Shown: piece after piece, positions 42,691 through 52,009 of the stretch
How positions within the stretch are numbered: the stretch's first letter is position 1
Layout of the letters: each line of letters opens with the position of its first letter
NCBI RefSeq assembly: GCF_000185905.1
Contig: NC_014923.1
Location: 4,735,501-4,799,500 of the forward strand
Source: Mesorhizobium ciceri biovar biserrulae WSM1271
GTDB taxonomy: Bacteria; Pseudomonadota; Alphaproteobacteria; Rhizobiales; Rhizobiaceae
Direction of reading: 5' to 3'
Length of the DNA: 64,000 bases
Program-made: the position numbers and the translations under genes
Notes under the pieces: generated by a model
Told to the model about the DNA's origin: nothing
The model's database searches: none
The model's input: the letters and a program-made list of their open reading frames with translations, nothing else

Positions 42691-42800
42691 AGAGACGCGC
42701 CGCGCCTTCAACCGATTTGCATCCTCGCCGCCCGCATTCTCCGCTTGAAGCCGTTTGTGCAACGCGATACGCCGTTGCCGACTTCGACAAGGAGAGACCC

Positions 42801-44198
42801 GTGACCGCTGCAAAGACCAGAACCGAAACCGACACGTTCGGTCCCATCGAAGTCGCCGCCGACCGGTATTGGGGCGCGCAGGCGCAGCGTTCGCTCGGCA
42901 ATTTCAAGATCGGCTGGGAAAAGCAGCCGGCGTCGATCGTGCGCGCATTGGGCATCGTCAAGCGGGCGGCGGCCGAAGCCAACATGGAGCTCAAGCGGCT
43001 CGATCCGGCGATCGGCAAGACGATTGTCGAGGCAGCGCAAGAGGTCATCGACGGCAAGCTCGATGAGCATTTCCCGCTGGTGGTCTGGCAGACCGGTTCG
43101 GGCACCCAGTCCAACATGAACGCCAATGAGGTGATCTCCAACCGGGCGATTGAGATGCTGGGCGGTGTCATGGGCTCCAAGAAGCCGGTGCATCCCAACG
43201 ATCACGTCAATATGAGCCAATCGTCGAACGACACCTATCCGACAGCCATGCACATCGCCTGCGCCGAACGCATCGTGCACGATCTGTTGCCGGCACTGAA
43301 GCACCTGCACAAGGCACTCGCCGCCAAGAGCAGAGAGTTCAATCACATCATCAAGATCGGCCGCACGCACACGCAGGATGCCACCCCCCTTACGCTTGGC
43401 CAGGAATTTTCGGGCTATGCCGCGCAGGTCGCTTCGTCGATCAAGCGCATCGAGCTGACGTTGCCCGGCTTGCAGGAACTGGCGCAGGGCGGCACCGCCG
43501 TCGGCACCGGCCTCAACGCGCCGGTCGGCTTCGCCGAAAGGGTCGCGGATCGCATCGCCTCCATCACCGGCATCGCCTTCGTCACCGCGCCGAACAAGTT
43601 CGAGGCGCTGGCGGCCCATGATTCCATGGTGTTTTCGCACGGCGCCATCAACGCGGCGGCCGCCGCGCTATTCAAGATCGCCAACGACATCCGCTTCCTC
43701 GGCTCAGGCCCGCGCTCGGGCCTCGGCGAACTGTCGCTGCCGGAAAACGAACCGGGCTCGTCGATCATGCCGGGCAAGGTCAACCCGACCCAGTGCGAGG
43801 CGCTGACGCAGGTCTGCGTACAGGTGTTCGGCAACAATGCGGCGCTCACCTTCGCCGGCAGCCAGGGTCATTTCGAGCTCAATGTCTACAATCCGCTGAT
43901 GGCCTACAACTTCCTGCAGTCGGTGAAGTTGCTCTGCGACGCCTCGGTCTCCTTCACCGACAATTGCGTCGTCGGCATCGAGGCCCGCGAAGACAACATC
44001 AAGGCGGCACTCGACCGCTCGCTGATGCTGGTGACGGCGCTGGCGCCGACCATCGGCTACGACAATGCCGCCAAGATCGCCAAGACCGCGCACAAGAAGG
44101 GCACCACTTTGCGCGAGGAAGCGCTCGCCACCGGGCTGGTCAGCGAAGCCGATTACGACCGGCTGGTGCGGCCGGAGGATATGACGCATCCGGGGTAG
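42801..44198 (+). CDS. fumC: Class II fumarate hydratase
   Basis: A 465-residue fumarase of the iron-independent type, catalysing fumarate to L-malate in the TCA cycle. TDTFGPIEVAADRYWGAQAQ at the start, QTGSGTQSNMNANEV (about 95-109), HPNDHVNMSQSSNDTYPTAM (about 133-152) and the superfamily signature GSSIMPGKVNP (about 319-329) with the catalytic Ser loop. The start is GTG 42801, with AAGGAGAGA in front; no ATG fits. Monocistronic. Confidence 0.97.
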   Translation: MTAAKTRTETDTFGPIEVAADRYWGAQAQRSLGNFKIGWEKQPASIVRALGIVKRAAAEANMELKRLDPAIGKTIVEAAQEVIDGKLDEHFPLVVWQTGSGTQSNMNANEVISNRAIEMLGGVMGSKKPVHPNDHVNMSQSSNDTYPTAMHIACAERIVHDLLPALKHLHKALAAKSREFNHIIKIGRTHTQDATPLTLGQEFSGYAAQVASSIKRIELTLPGLQELAQGGTAVGTGLNAPVGFAERVADRIASITGIAFVTAPNKFEALAAHDSMVFSHGAINAAAAALFKIANDIRFLGSGPRSGLGELSLPENEPGSSIMPGKVNPTQCEALTQVCVQVFGNNAALTFAGSQGHFELNVYNPLMAYNFLQSVKLLCDASVSFTDNCVVGIEAREDNIKAALDRSLMLVTALAPTIGYDNAAKIAKTAHKKGTTLREEALATGLVSEADYDRLVRPEDMTHPG

Positions 44199-44433
44199 GC
44201 AATTCCAGGAAAAGTGTCTGCGGTTTTCGGTCCGGAATTGCGTCAACCAAAAGCCCGGTATTTCGTGAGGGGAGAATTTACTCCCGTCACGACCTCACCC
44301 GAAGCGAATTTTGCGCAGGCCGCCCGATCACGGAAACGTAAGTACTGTGAACAATGTGTCGCCAGTCTGGTGGCTTTGGTGAACAGTCGGTTTGCTCTAT
44401 CTCCCCGGCATCAACCCATCCCGGAGAGCCACC

Positions 44434-44853
44434 ATGTCCACCAACATTTCAGTCGCCGGTTCCGGCGCATCCAATGCCTCGACCACCATCCTCCTCGGCC
44501 GCGTCCTGCTCGCGGTCATCTTCCTGCTTTCAGGTTTCGGCAAGCTCACCGCCATTAGCGGAACAGCGGGCTATTTCGGCAGCCTCGGCCTGCCCTTGCC
44601 GACCGTAACGGCCACCGTCGTCGGCCTGATCGAGCTTCTCGGCGGCCTCGCCATCCTCGTCGGCTTCAAGACCCGGATTGTCGCCTGGGTGCTGGCGGTC
44701 TTCACGGTCGCTACCGGTTTGGTCGCCCATACCGGTTGGGCCGACCAGATGCAGATGATCCAGTTTCTCAAGAACCTCGCCATTGCGGGCGGCTTCCTCG
44801 TGCTGGCTTCCTCGGGCGCCGGTGCCTATTCGATCGACGCCAAGCGCGGCTGA
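44434..44853 (+). CDS. DoxX family membrane protein
   Basis: A 139-residue protein with four hydrophobic helices of the DoxX type: ILLGRVLLAVIFLLSGFGKL, YFGSLGLPLPTVTATVVGL, LLGGLAILVGFKTRI and FLKNLAIAGGFLVLASSGAG. DoxX-like proteins are linked with thiol and redox stress or quinone metabolism. ATG 44434 follows CCGGAGAG. A related paralogue starts at 45011; a strong terminator separates them. Confidence 0.93.
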   Translation: MSTNISVAGSGASNASTTILLGRVLLAVIFLLSGFGKLTAISGTAGYFGSLGLPLPTVTATVVGLIELLGGLAILVGFKTRIVAWVLAVFTVATGLVAHTGWADQMQMIQFLKNLAIAGGFLVLASSGAGAYSIDAKRG

Positions 44854-44880
44854 GCCAAGACCCGGCAATAGCCGAACAAG

Positions 44881-44912
44881 AAAGCGGCGCGGAATTTTCC
44901 GCGCCGCTTTTT
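44881..44912 (+). terminator. Intrinsic terminator after the first doxX gene
   Basis: AAAGCGGCGCGG (44881-44892) pairs with CCGCGCCGCTTT (44899-44910), loop AATTTT, followed by TT. It is 27 bases after the stop. Confidence 0.9.
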
Positions 44913-45010
44913 CGTTGTTGGTGCATGACCGCCGATCTGTCGGCCGGAGTTTCTGATAGGATCGGGGCTATCGGGACGAGGCCGGCCGGCGGCCGACAAC
45001 GGAGGTGAAC

Positions 45011-45415
45011 ATGCCCCGCAACGCGCTGCTCCTGCTCTCCCGGCTGCTGCTCGCCGCCCTGTTCGTGCCTTCCGGTTTCCATGCATTGAGCGACATCGCC
45101 GGCACCACAGGCTATTTCGCCGGCCTCGGCCTGCCGCTGCCGACACTTGCTGCCTGGGGCACGGGACTGTTCGAACTGATCGCCGGGCTGCTCATCCTGG
45201 TCGGTTTCCAGACCCGGATCATAGCGCTTCTGCTCGCTGCCTTCTGTATCGTCGCCGGCTTCATCGGCCATTATGGCCAGGGCGGCGGCGACGCGATGCT
45301 CGCCTTCCTGCACCAGCAGATGCTGATGAAGGACATTGCGATATCAGGTGGGTTTGTAGCGCTGGCGATGGCCGGCGCCGGCGCATGGTCGATCGACGGG
45401 CGCGGCGCGGTTTGA
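45011..45415 (+). CDS. DoxX family membrane protein (second copy)
   Basis: A 134-residue four-helix DoxX protein: LLLSRLLLAALFVPSGFHAL, YFAGLGLPLPTLAAWGTGLF, LIAGLLILVGFQTRI and MKDIAISGGFVALAMAGAGA. It shares the TGYFAGLGLPLPT block and overall pattern with the copy at 44434, so they are paralogues, but it has its own ribosome site (GGAGG) and lies behind a terminator. Confidence 0.92.
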   Translation: MPRNALLLLSRLLLAALFVPSGFHALSDIAGTTGYFAGLGLPLPTLAAWGTGLFELIAGLLILVGFQTRIIALLLAAFCIVAGFIGHYGQGGGDAMLAFLHQQMLMKDIAISGGFVALAMAGAGAWSIDGRGAV

Positions 45416-45700
45416 TATTTTTGCGTAGATGGGCCCGAGCTGATCGACCCCACTCCGTCTCGGCTTCGTCGAGTCACCTCTCCCCTGATCGACGGGGTAG
45501 AGGAAGGCCGCGAGCCTATTGCCGCCAACGCTCTTCCAACGAGGCTCCCTTCCTTTCCCTCCGGAGGGGGGAAAGGTGGCGCTGCAAAGCAGCGACGGAT
45601 TGGGGGAAGCCGGTCATCAAAGGCGAAGCCGCCGGCGAAGTACGACCGGCAGGTCTCCGCTTAAGTCAGATAAGACACGGGTCTGCTAGCAGCTAGCGCC

Positions 45701-47236
45701 TTATTTCACTGACATGCTGGGGCCACCCTCGACGGCCAGCACCAGCCGGCGGTTGGTGATCCTGGCCAGCTGCGCCAGGCGCCCGGCCGGCCGCTCGCCA
45801 TAGAGATCGGCCAGCGATGCCGGCAAGACCAGCGCCAGCACGCCGTTGGCGCGCTGTTCCCATTTCAGCCTGGGCATGATGCCGGGCATCGACGCCGTCA
45901 GCAGGTAGACGACGCGCATCATCGCGGCGAGGACGCGGGCGCGCTCCAGATAACGCGGCGATGCCAGAGCCTTGATCTCGGGGGCGATGGCTTCGTTGAA
46001 GATGCCGTCGTGACGATAGGCGTTGGCCATCGCCAGGAAAGCACGGCCAGGATGGTCGACGCCGAAGAAGGACGCGTGCGCAATGATGTTGAGCGATTGC
46101 TTGCCGCGGTATTCGGGATGCGCGCGCCAGCCGATGTCCGCCAGCAATGCGGCCGCGTGGCGGTAGCGCGCCTCGTCCTCGGTCTCGTCGATGCCGAAGG
46201 CGGCAAAGGTCTTGGCGGTCCAGTCGACAAGTTCATGCGCATGGGTGACGGAGCGCGAGCGCAGGCGGGCGAGTTCCTCCGAGGCCGAAATCAGCGGATC
46301 GGCCTTCCGCTCGGCCTCGTCGAGCAGCGAATAGAGAAAGCCTTCGCGCACGCCAAGCGCCGAGACGATGATCTTCGACGGCTGCATCGCCGCCATGATC
46401 TCCTGCAGCACGATGGCGCCATAGGGCAGCAGCGAACGGCGGTTCTTCGAAACGCCTTCGATGCCCTTGACCTTCTCGATCTCGGCCTTGGCCACCTGCT
46501 TGAGGAAGTTCGCCGCGCTTTCGGCCGATATCTCGTAATGGTGCATGACGCCAAGCGGATAGTTGGTCATTTCCATGTGCAGCCGGGCAAGATTTCGCCA
46601 GGTGCCGCCGACGGCGTAGAAGGGCCTGCCCTGCCCGCCTTTCAACAGCTTGGCCTTCGCCAGTTCGTCACGCGCGATCCTGGCCGCCTGGGTCAGCGAG
46701 TTCTTCGCCATGTCCTGCAGGCGCAGGCCGCCCAGCGGCAGCGTGATGCCGTCGCCGATCGCCTCGCCGCTGACATCGACCAGTTCGAGGCTGCCGCCGC
46801 CCAGATCGCCGGCGATGCCATCGGCCGGATGGAAACCGGAAATGACGCCGAGCGCGGAATAGTACGCTTCCTGACGACCGCTGATCACTCGGATCTCGGT
46901 CTTCAGCACATCCTCGGCGCGGTGGATGAAATCGGGGCCGTTGACCGCCTCGCGGGCCGCCGCGGTCGCCAGCACATACATCTGCTCGGCGCCCGCCTGG
47001 TCGGAAAGCGCACGAAAGCGGCGGAACTCTTCCATCGAGCGCGTTACCGCCTCGGGGTCGAGCTTGCCCGTCGAAACGATGCCGCGGCCGAGACCGGCCA
47101 GCATCTTTTCGTTGAACAGCATGGTCGGCGAGCGCGCCAGCCCCTCATAGACGACGAGACGGATCGAGTTCGATCCGATGTCGATGATGGACAGCGGTCG
47201 GCGGTCCTGCAGCCGGCCCTGAGAATCAGACAGCAT
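45701..47236 (-). CDS. ppx: Exopolyphosphatase (Ppx/GppA family)
   Basis: A 511-residue enzyme of the ASKHA fold: SIIDIGSNSIRLVVYEGLAR (residues 16-35, phosphate-1 loop), VISGFHPADGIAGDLGGGSL (phosphate-2 loop with DLGGGS) and a C-terminal HD-like helical domain. It removes terminal phosphates from polyphosphate and may hydrolyse pppGpp. Its ATG lies within the ppk stop (TGATG), so synthesis is coupled to polyphosphate kinase. Confidence 0.96.
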   Translation of the reverse strand: MLSDSQGRLQDRRPLSIIDIGSNSIRLVVYEGLARSPTMLFNEKMLAGLGRGIVSTGKLDPEAVTRSMEEFRRFRALSDQAGAEQMYVLATAAAREAVNGPDFIHRAEDVLKTEIRVISGRQEAYYSALGVISGFHPADGIAGDLGGGSLELVDVSGEAIGDGITLPLGGLRLQDMAKNSLTQAARIARDELAKAKLLKGGQGRPFYAVGGTWRNLARLHMEMTNYPLGVMHHYEISAESAANFLKQVAKAEIEKVKGIEGVSKNRRSLLPYGAIVLQEIMAAMQPSKIIVSALGVREGFLYSLLDEAERKADPLISASEELARLRSRSVTHAHELVDWTAKTFAAFGIDETEDEARYRHAAALLADIGWRAHPEYRGKQSLNIIAHASFFGVDHPGRAFLAMANAYRHDGIFNEAIAPEIKALASPRYLERARVLAAMMRVVYLLTASMPGIMPRLKWEQRANGVLALVLPASLADLYGERPAGRLAQLARITNRRLVLAVEGGPSMSVK

Positions 47237-49437
47237 CAGCCGGACGCTGCAGCGTTCTTCTTGCGGCGCTTGAACTGCGCGATGCGCTTGGGCGCATGCG
47301 ACTTCAGCGCGTCACCCCGTCCCGACAGGCTCGGATTGGTCATGAAATATTCCTGCGCGTTGAACGGTTCCTCGCCCTCCTCCAGCACGACGCGCCGGGA
47401 GGTTCCATCAGCCAATACGTCGAAACTTTGCTGATTGTCCATAATGTTGCCCAGCATGATCTGGCCAAGGATCTGTTCATGCACAGTTGGATTGGTGATC
47501 GGCACCATGGTTTCGACGCGGCGGTCGAGATTGCGCGGCATCAGGTCGGCCGAGGAGATGTAGACGATCGCCTCGTCCGACGGCAGGCCGAAACCATTGC
47601 CGAAACAATAGATGCGGCTGTGCTCGAGAAAACGGCCGACGATCGATTTTACGCGGATGTTTTCCGACAGGCCCGGAACCTGCGGCCGCAGGCAGCAGAT
47701 GCCGCGCACGACAAGGTCGATCTCGACGCCGGCGCGGCTGGCATCGTAGAGCGCGTCGATGATGATCGGATCGACGAGGGCGTTCATCTTCATCCAGATG
47801 CGCGCCGGTTTGCCTTGCACCGCGTAGGCAATCTCGTCGGCAATGTGCTTCAGGATGCGGCTTCTCAGCGTGAACGGCGAGATCGCCAACCGCATTTCGT
47901 CCGTCGGCTCGGCATAGCCGGTGATGAAATTGAACAGCTGGGCGACATCGCGGGCAATCGTCGGATCTGTGGTGAAGAAGGACAGGTCGGTGTAGATGCG
48001 TGCGGTGACCGGATGGTAGTTGCCGGTGCCGAGGTGCACGTAATTGCGCAGCTTGCCGTCCTCGCGCCGCACCACCAGCGACATTTTCGCATGTGTCTTC
48101 AGTTCGAGAAATCCGAACACCACCTGCACGCCGGCCCGCTCCAGGTCGCGCGCCCAGCGGATGTTGGCTTCCTCGTCGAAACGCGCCTTGAGCTCGACCA
48201 GCGCGGTGACCGACTTGCCGGCCTCGGCCGCGTCGACCAGCGCGCGCACGATCGGGCTGTCGTTGGAGGTGCGGTAAAGCGTCTGCTTGATCGCCACCAC
48301 CTCCGGATCGGCCATTGCCTGGCGCAGGAACTGCACCACCACATCGAAGGATTCGTAAGGGTGATGGACGACGATGTCCTTCTCGCGGATGGCGGCGAAA
48401 CAATCGCCGCCATGCTCGCGGATGCGCTCGGGAAAACGCGGATTGTAGGGCGTGAATTTCAGGTCGTCGCGGGGAACGGCGACGATCTCGGAAATCTGGC
48501 TGAGCGCCAATGGACCGGTCAAGACGCTGATGCGGCTGGACGACACGCCAAGCTCGCCGGCGACGAAATCGCGCAATTCGCCAGGCATCAGCCTGTCGAA
48601 TTCGATGCGGATCACCGATCCGCGCCGACGCCGCTTCAGCGCCGTTTCGAACAGGCGCACGAGGTCCTCGGACTCCTCCTCGACCTCGATATCGCTGTCA
48701 CGGATGATGCGGAACGTGCCGGAGCCCTTGACCTCGTAGCCGGGGAAGAGCTTGCCGATATAGAGGCCGACAGCCTCTTCCAGCGGGATGAAGCGGACAT
48801 GATGCTTGCGGTCCGGCAGACGGATGAAGCGCTTCAGCGCCACCGGCAGGCGCAGCAGCGCGCTCATCTCCTCGCCATTCTTGCGATGGCGCAATTGCAG
48901 CGCCATCGAGAAGCCGAGATTGGGGATGAACGGGAACGGATGCGCCGGGTCGATCGACAGCGGGGTCAGCACCGGGAAAACCTGTTCCTGGAAATGGTCT
49001 TCCAGCCAGATTTTCTCGTCCTTGGTCAGCGCATCGCGGGTGATGCTCTCGATGCCTTCCTTGTTGAGCAGCACGGTGAGCGCCGAAAGGCTCTTCTGCT
49101 GGTCTTCCTGCAGCCGCTCGACCTCACGCAGCAGCTGTTCGAGCTGCTGTTCGGGGGTGCGGCCGTCGGGGCTCTTCAGCGTGATGCCCTCGCGCACCTG
49201 GCCGGCAAGACCGGCGACTCGGACCATGAAGAACTCGTCGAGATTGGCGGCCGAGATCGACAGGAAGCGGACGCGCTCCAGCAGCGGATGATTGAGGTTC
49301 AGCGACTCCTCGAGAACGCGCCGGTTGAACTGCAGCCAGGAAAACTCGCGGTTGACAAACCGGTCCGGGTTGCCGCCTTCCGGGCGAGCCACCTCGACAT
49401 CCACGAATTCGTTCTGCACCGGCTTCAGTTCGTTCAT
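47236..49437 (-). CDS. ppk: Polyphosphate kinase 1
   Basis: A 733-residue enzyme of full length that polymerises ATP gamma-phosphate into polyphosphate. FVNREFSWLQFNRRVLEE at the N-terminus, GLELKTHAKMSL-like block (read as FLELKTHAKMSLVV, His at about 449, the phosphorylated residue) and HSRIYCFGNG (His at about 608) are diagnostic. ATG 49437 is preferred over 49464 because it follows GCGGGAATC at the family start. First gene of ppk-ppx. Confidence 0.97.
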   Translation of the reverse strand: MNELKPVQNEFVDVEVARPEGGNPDRFVNREFSWLQFNRRVLEESLNLNHPLLERVRFLSISAANLDEFFMVRVAGLAGQVREGITLKSPDGRTPEQQLEQLLREVERLQEDQQKSLSALTVLLNKEGIESITRDALTKDEKIWLEDHFQEQVFPVLTPLSIDPAHPFPFIPNLGFSMALQLRHRKNGEEMSALLRLPVALKRFIRLPDRKHHVRFIPLEEAVGLYIGKLFPGYEVKGSGTFRIIRDSDIEVEEESEDLVRLFETALKRRRRGSVIRIEFDRLMPGELRDFVAGELGVSSSRISVLTGPLALSQISEIVAVPRDDLKFTPYNPRFPERIREHGGDCFAAIREKDIVVHHPYESFDVVVQFLRQAMADPEVVAIKQTLYRTSNDSPIVRALVDAAEAGKSVTALVELKARFDEEANIRWARDLERAGVQVVFGFLELKTHAKMSLVVRREDGKLRNYVHLGTGNYHPVTARIYTDLSFFTTDPTIARDVAQLFNFITGYAEPTDEMRLAISPFTLRSRILKHIADEIAYAVQGKPARIWMKMNALVDPIIIDALYDASRAGVEIDLVVRGICCLRPQVPGLSENIRVKSIVGRFLEHSRIYCFGNGFGLPSDEAIVYISSADLMPRNLDRRVETMVPITNPTVHEQILGQIMLGNIMDNQQSFDVLADGTSRRVVLEEGEEPFNAQEYFMTNPSLSGRGDALKSHAPKRIAQFKRRKKNAAASG

Positions 49438-49490
49438 GATTCCCGCTCTTCCACACCCGCTCAAGCCGGCTAGCCAGTCACTCTAGCGAC

Positions 49491-49533
49491 CCATGGTCCC
49501 TCCCGGAAACCGAAATCGGTTTTCGGGCCATGG
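49491..49533. repeat. Large palindrome upstream of ppk
   Basis: CCCGGAAACCGA (49502-49513) and TCGGTTTTCGGG (49516-49527) pair over 12 bases with one G-T, and CCATGG words flank both sides (49491-49496 and 49528-49533). It lies in the divergent gap between ppk and the zinc-finger gene and resembles the CCGAAATCGG-type intergenic palindromes of rhizobia. It could also be an operator. Confidence 0.6.
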
Positions 49534-49648
49534 GTTAACCGGCTTAACTTATCCTCTGACAGGCTTTTGCGACAGTTTGATTTCATCGAACTTGCAAAGA
49601 GGCCTGATATGATCCAGATGCAGACGAGACTGCGTTAAGGAGACGACG

Positions 49649-49894
49649 ATGGCAGGCGGTTCCATTCCCCATTTTCAGAACGATGCGGGCTATCCGGCAA
49701 TCGACATCGGCGTGAAGGAATTCATGTGCACGGGCGCCAATCCGCCTTTCGACCACCCGCATGTGTTTCTGGACATGGGCGACGACAATGAAAAAGTCTG
49801 TCCCTATTGCTCGACGCTCTACCGCTATTCGCCGAAGCTGAAGGCGACGGAAACGCTGCCGGCCGGATGCATCTACATCGAACAGGCCGCCTGA
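49649..49894 (+). CDS. Zinc-finger protein of the NDUFS6/CHCC family
   Basis: An 81-residue protein. The zinc ligands are visible: CTGANPPFDHPHVFLDMG supplies Cys and His, and VCPYCSTLYRY supplies CxxC (residues about 51-54). It corresponds to the small alphaproteobacterial relative of the NDUFS6 subunit of complex I. The AGGAGACGACG ribosome site is clear. An FAD monooxygenase gene follows 19 bases later. Confidence 0.92.
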   Translation: MAGGSIPHFQNDAGYPAIDIGVKEFMCTGANPPFDHPHVFLDMGDDNEKVCPYCSTLYRYSPKLKATETLPAGCIYIEQAA

Positions 49895-49913
49895 GACTTT
49901 CGCGACCAGCCCG

Positions 49914-51155
49914 ATGAACGACACGCGTTCCCGGCAAATTGTCGTCGCCGGGGCCGGTGTCGCCGGATTGACCGCAGCCCTTGCATTCGCCTCGCGCGGC
50001 TACGCGGTTCGGGTGTTCGAACAGGCGCAGCGCCTGGAAGCTGCCGGCGCCGGCATCCAGCTCTCTCCAAACGCGACGCGCATCCTTCGCCAGCTTGGCG
50101 TGCTCGACCGGCTGCTGCCGGCAGCGGTGCGGCCGCAAGCCGTGGTGTTGAAGAAGGCCGCGACCTTGCGCGAACTGGCGCGCGTGCCGCTGGGGCAAGC
50201 CGCCGAAACCCGCTGGCAAGCACCCTATCTCGTCGCGCACAGGGCCGATCTGCAGAGCGCATTGACCGCGCGCGTTGCCGAGGTGCCGGATATCCATCTC
50301 ACCACCGGCGCGCGCATCGGCGACGTTGCCTCCGGCCCGCATGGCATCACGGCGACGGCCGAGATCGACGGCAAGACCATCGAGGCGGAGGGCTTCCTGC
50401 TGGTCGGGGCCGATGGCGTCTGGTCATCGGTGCGCCCACTTGTCGACTCGGCCAAGGGGTCGGCTTCGCCAAGAAACCATTTCTCCGGCGAACTGGCCTG
50501 GCGCGCGACCATCGCAGCCGATAGCGCCGCGGGGCAGAGCTTTGCCGCCATCGGCGCCAGGGACTGCGTCACCACCTTCCTGCATCCCGGCTTCCATATG
50601 GTGGCCTATCCCGTCAGCAAGGGTGCGGCCTTCAATCTCGCGGCCTTCACCAGGGGCGACCGCATTGCCGAGGGCTGGTCCGGCAACGCCGACGCCGGGA
50701 TCCTGACCCGAGCTCTTGCCGGCACTGCGGCAGAACTTGCCCGTCTGGTCGAGCAGGCCGGCCCGTGGACCGCGTGGCCGATCCACACTGTCGACCCGCA
50801 ACAGCCCTGGACAACACCGAACGGCATGGCGCTGATCGGCGACGCCGCGCATGCGATGACCCCATTCGCGGCGCAAGGTGCGGCCATGGCGATCGAGGAT
50901 GCAGCGACGCTTGCCGACGCCGTCTACGCCTCCCCTACGAACCCGCTGGCCGCGCTTGCGGTTTGGGAACAGTCACGGCGGCCGCGTGTCGCGCAGGTCG
51001 CCCGACGCGGCGCTGTCAACCGGCTGGCCTGGCATGCCGCAGGGCCGGTGGCGATTGCGCGCAACGTGTTCCTGAAAATGCGCTCGTCGGAAAAACTCGC
51101 GGCGGATTTGGACTGGCTCTATGGCTGGCGGGCACCGGAGGCTGACGAAAGCTGA
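49914..51155 (+). CDS. FAD-dependent monooxygenase (salicylate hydroxylase-like)
   Basis: A 413-residue class A flavoprotein monooxygenase: IVVAGAGVAGLTAALAFASRG (GxGxxG, residues 9-29), GAGIQLSPNATRIL (substrate-side loop), LVGADGVWSSVR (DG motif, about 163-174) and GMALIGDAAHAMTPFAAQGA (GD motif, about 303-322). It hydroxylates an aromatic or similar substrate using NAD(P)H and oxygen; which one is unclear. Translated from the same message as the zinc-finger protein. Confidence 0.93.
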   Translation: MNDTRSRQIVVAGAGVAGLTAALAFASRGYAVRVFEQAQRLEAAGAGIQLSPNATRILRQLGVLDRLLPAAVRPQAVVLKKAATLRELARVPLGQAAETRWQAPYLVAHRADLQSALTARVAEVPDIHLTTGARIGDVASGPHGITATAEIDGKTIEAEGFLLVGADGVWSSVRPLVDSAKGSASPRNHFSGELAWRATIAADSAAGQSFAAIGARDCVTTFLHPGFHMVAYPVSKGAAFNLAAFTRGDRIAEGWSGNADAGILTRALAGTAAELARLVEQAGPWTAWPIHTVDPQQPWTTPNGMALIGDAAHAMTPFAAQGAAMAIEDAATLADAVYASPTNPLAALAVWEQSRRPRVAQVARRGAVNRLAWHAAGPVAIARNVFLKMRSSEKLAADLDWLYGWRAPEADES

Positions 51156-51229
51156 AACCTGCGAAAGGTTGGCGGGACAGAGGGGGGTGTGAAGGAACGC
51201 GACACTCGCCAATTCGCGGAATGCCCACG

Positions 51230-51898
51230 CTAATTATACAGCCGCATCGATAGCCCGAGCGATACAGGCAGCGGGTTCCACCAGCCGGTGCGCAGGCCTG
51301 CGGTGCGCAAGGCGGCCGCCGTCCAGGTGTTGCAGCCGATCAGTGCGTTGAAATGGCCGTTGGCTTCGTAGAAGCCGTCGAACCTGGAATAGGCCGCGTC
51401 CGGAACGAGGATCGGGCCTTCCGGTCCGCGCTGGAAACTCGCATCGATGAAATCGAGCAACGCCGCGAACCGGTCCTCTGTGATGTCGAACCCCGCGATG
51501 TCAGGGGGCGGTTCGAGGATGTCACCGGCGACATCGACATGCATGACCGACGCGTCGAGGGTCAGTGCCTTCATCACCGGTACCGCCTTCAGCTCGGACC
51601 ATGTCGGCGTCTCCAGGTAGAAGGCGCGACCGCCCCAGCCGAAGACGATGTAGCGGACCTCCGGCCTGTCGGCCGGTATGCCGGCGTCGACCAGGAAGTG
51701 GAAACGCTGGCGCACGGCATCGTCGACCGGGATGGCGATATCGGTGTGGATCGGATTGTTCAGCACCAGGATGTGGCGCGTCGCGGCGGGCATGGCGGCG
51801 GCCGCCGGCCACAGCGGCCGCGGCACGAGGGTGCCCGTCGTCACGGCGAGAGCGACGACAATCAACAGAAGGCCTAGAAAACGTCCCAGTCTCTTCAT
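51230..51898 (-). CDS. TIGR02117 / DUF2459 family secreted protein
   Basis: A 222-residue protein with an N-terminal membrane/signal segment (LGLLLIVVALAVTTGTLVP), then HILVLNNPIHTDIAIPVDDA, YIVFGWGGRAFYLETPTW and the conserved GCNTWTAAALRTAGL. These blocks are the hallmarks of TIGR02117 (DUF2459), whose conserved His and Cys suggest a papain-like protease fold; activity unproven. Monocistronic. Confidence 0.9.
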   Translation of the reverse strand: MKRLGRFLGLLLIVVALAVTTGTLVPRPLWPAAAAMPAATRHILVLNNPIHTDIAIPVDDAVRQRFHFLVDAGIPADRPEVRYIVFGWGGRAFYLETPTWSELKAVPVMKALTLDASVMHVDVAGDILEPPPDIAGFDITEDRFAALLDFIDASFQRGPEGPILVPDAAYSRFDGFYEANGHFNALIGCNTWTAAALRTAGLRTGWWNPLPVSLGLSMRLYN

Positions 51899-51960
51899 GA
51901 AAAGCGGCTCTGCAAAAGCGCTCCAGCGCGACAGGAACGGTCGCCTGTTATGCCATACGC

Positions 51961-51991
51961 AAAAGAGCCCGGCAGTGTTTCAGCCGGGCTC
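51961..51991 (-). terminator. Terminator of the aapJQMP operon
   Basis: GAGCCCGGC (51965-51973) and GCCGGGCTC (51983-51991) form a perfect 9-bp stem with a 9-base loop; read leftward it is followed by TTTT. It begins 19 bases past the aapP stop. Confidence 0.92.
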
Positions 51992-52009
51992 CTCGCAAAC
52001 ATCGAAAGC

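Noticed and set aside
45416..45700. Gene in the gap between doxX and ppx
   Set aside because: Short frames only, with rhizobial intergenic palindromes (hairpin at 45553-45575) and no ribosome sites; treated as non-coding.
46010..49473. Two long rightward frames opposite ppx and ppk
   Set aside because: Shadow frames of two certain genes; no ribosome sites or domain features.
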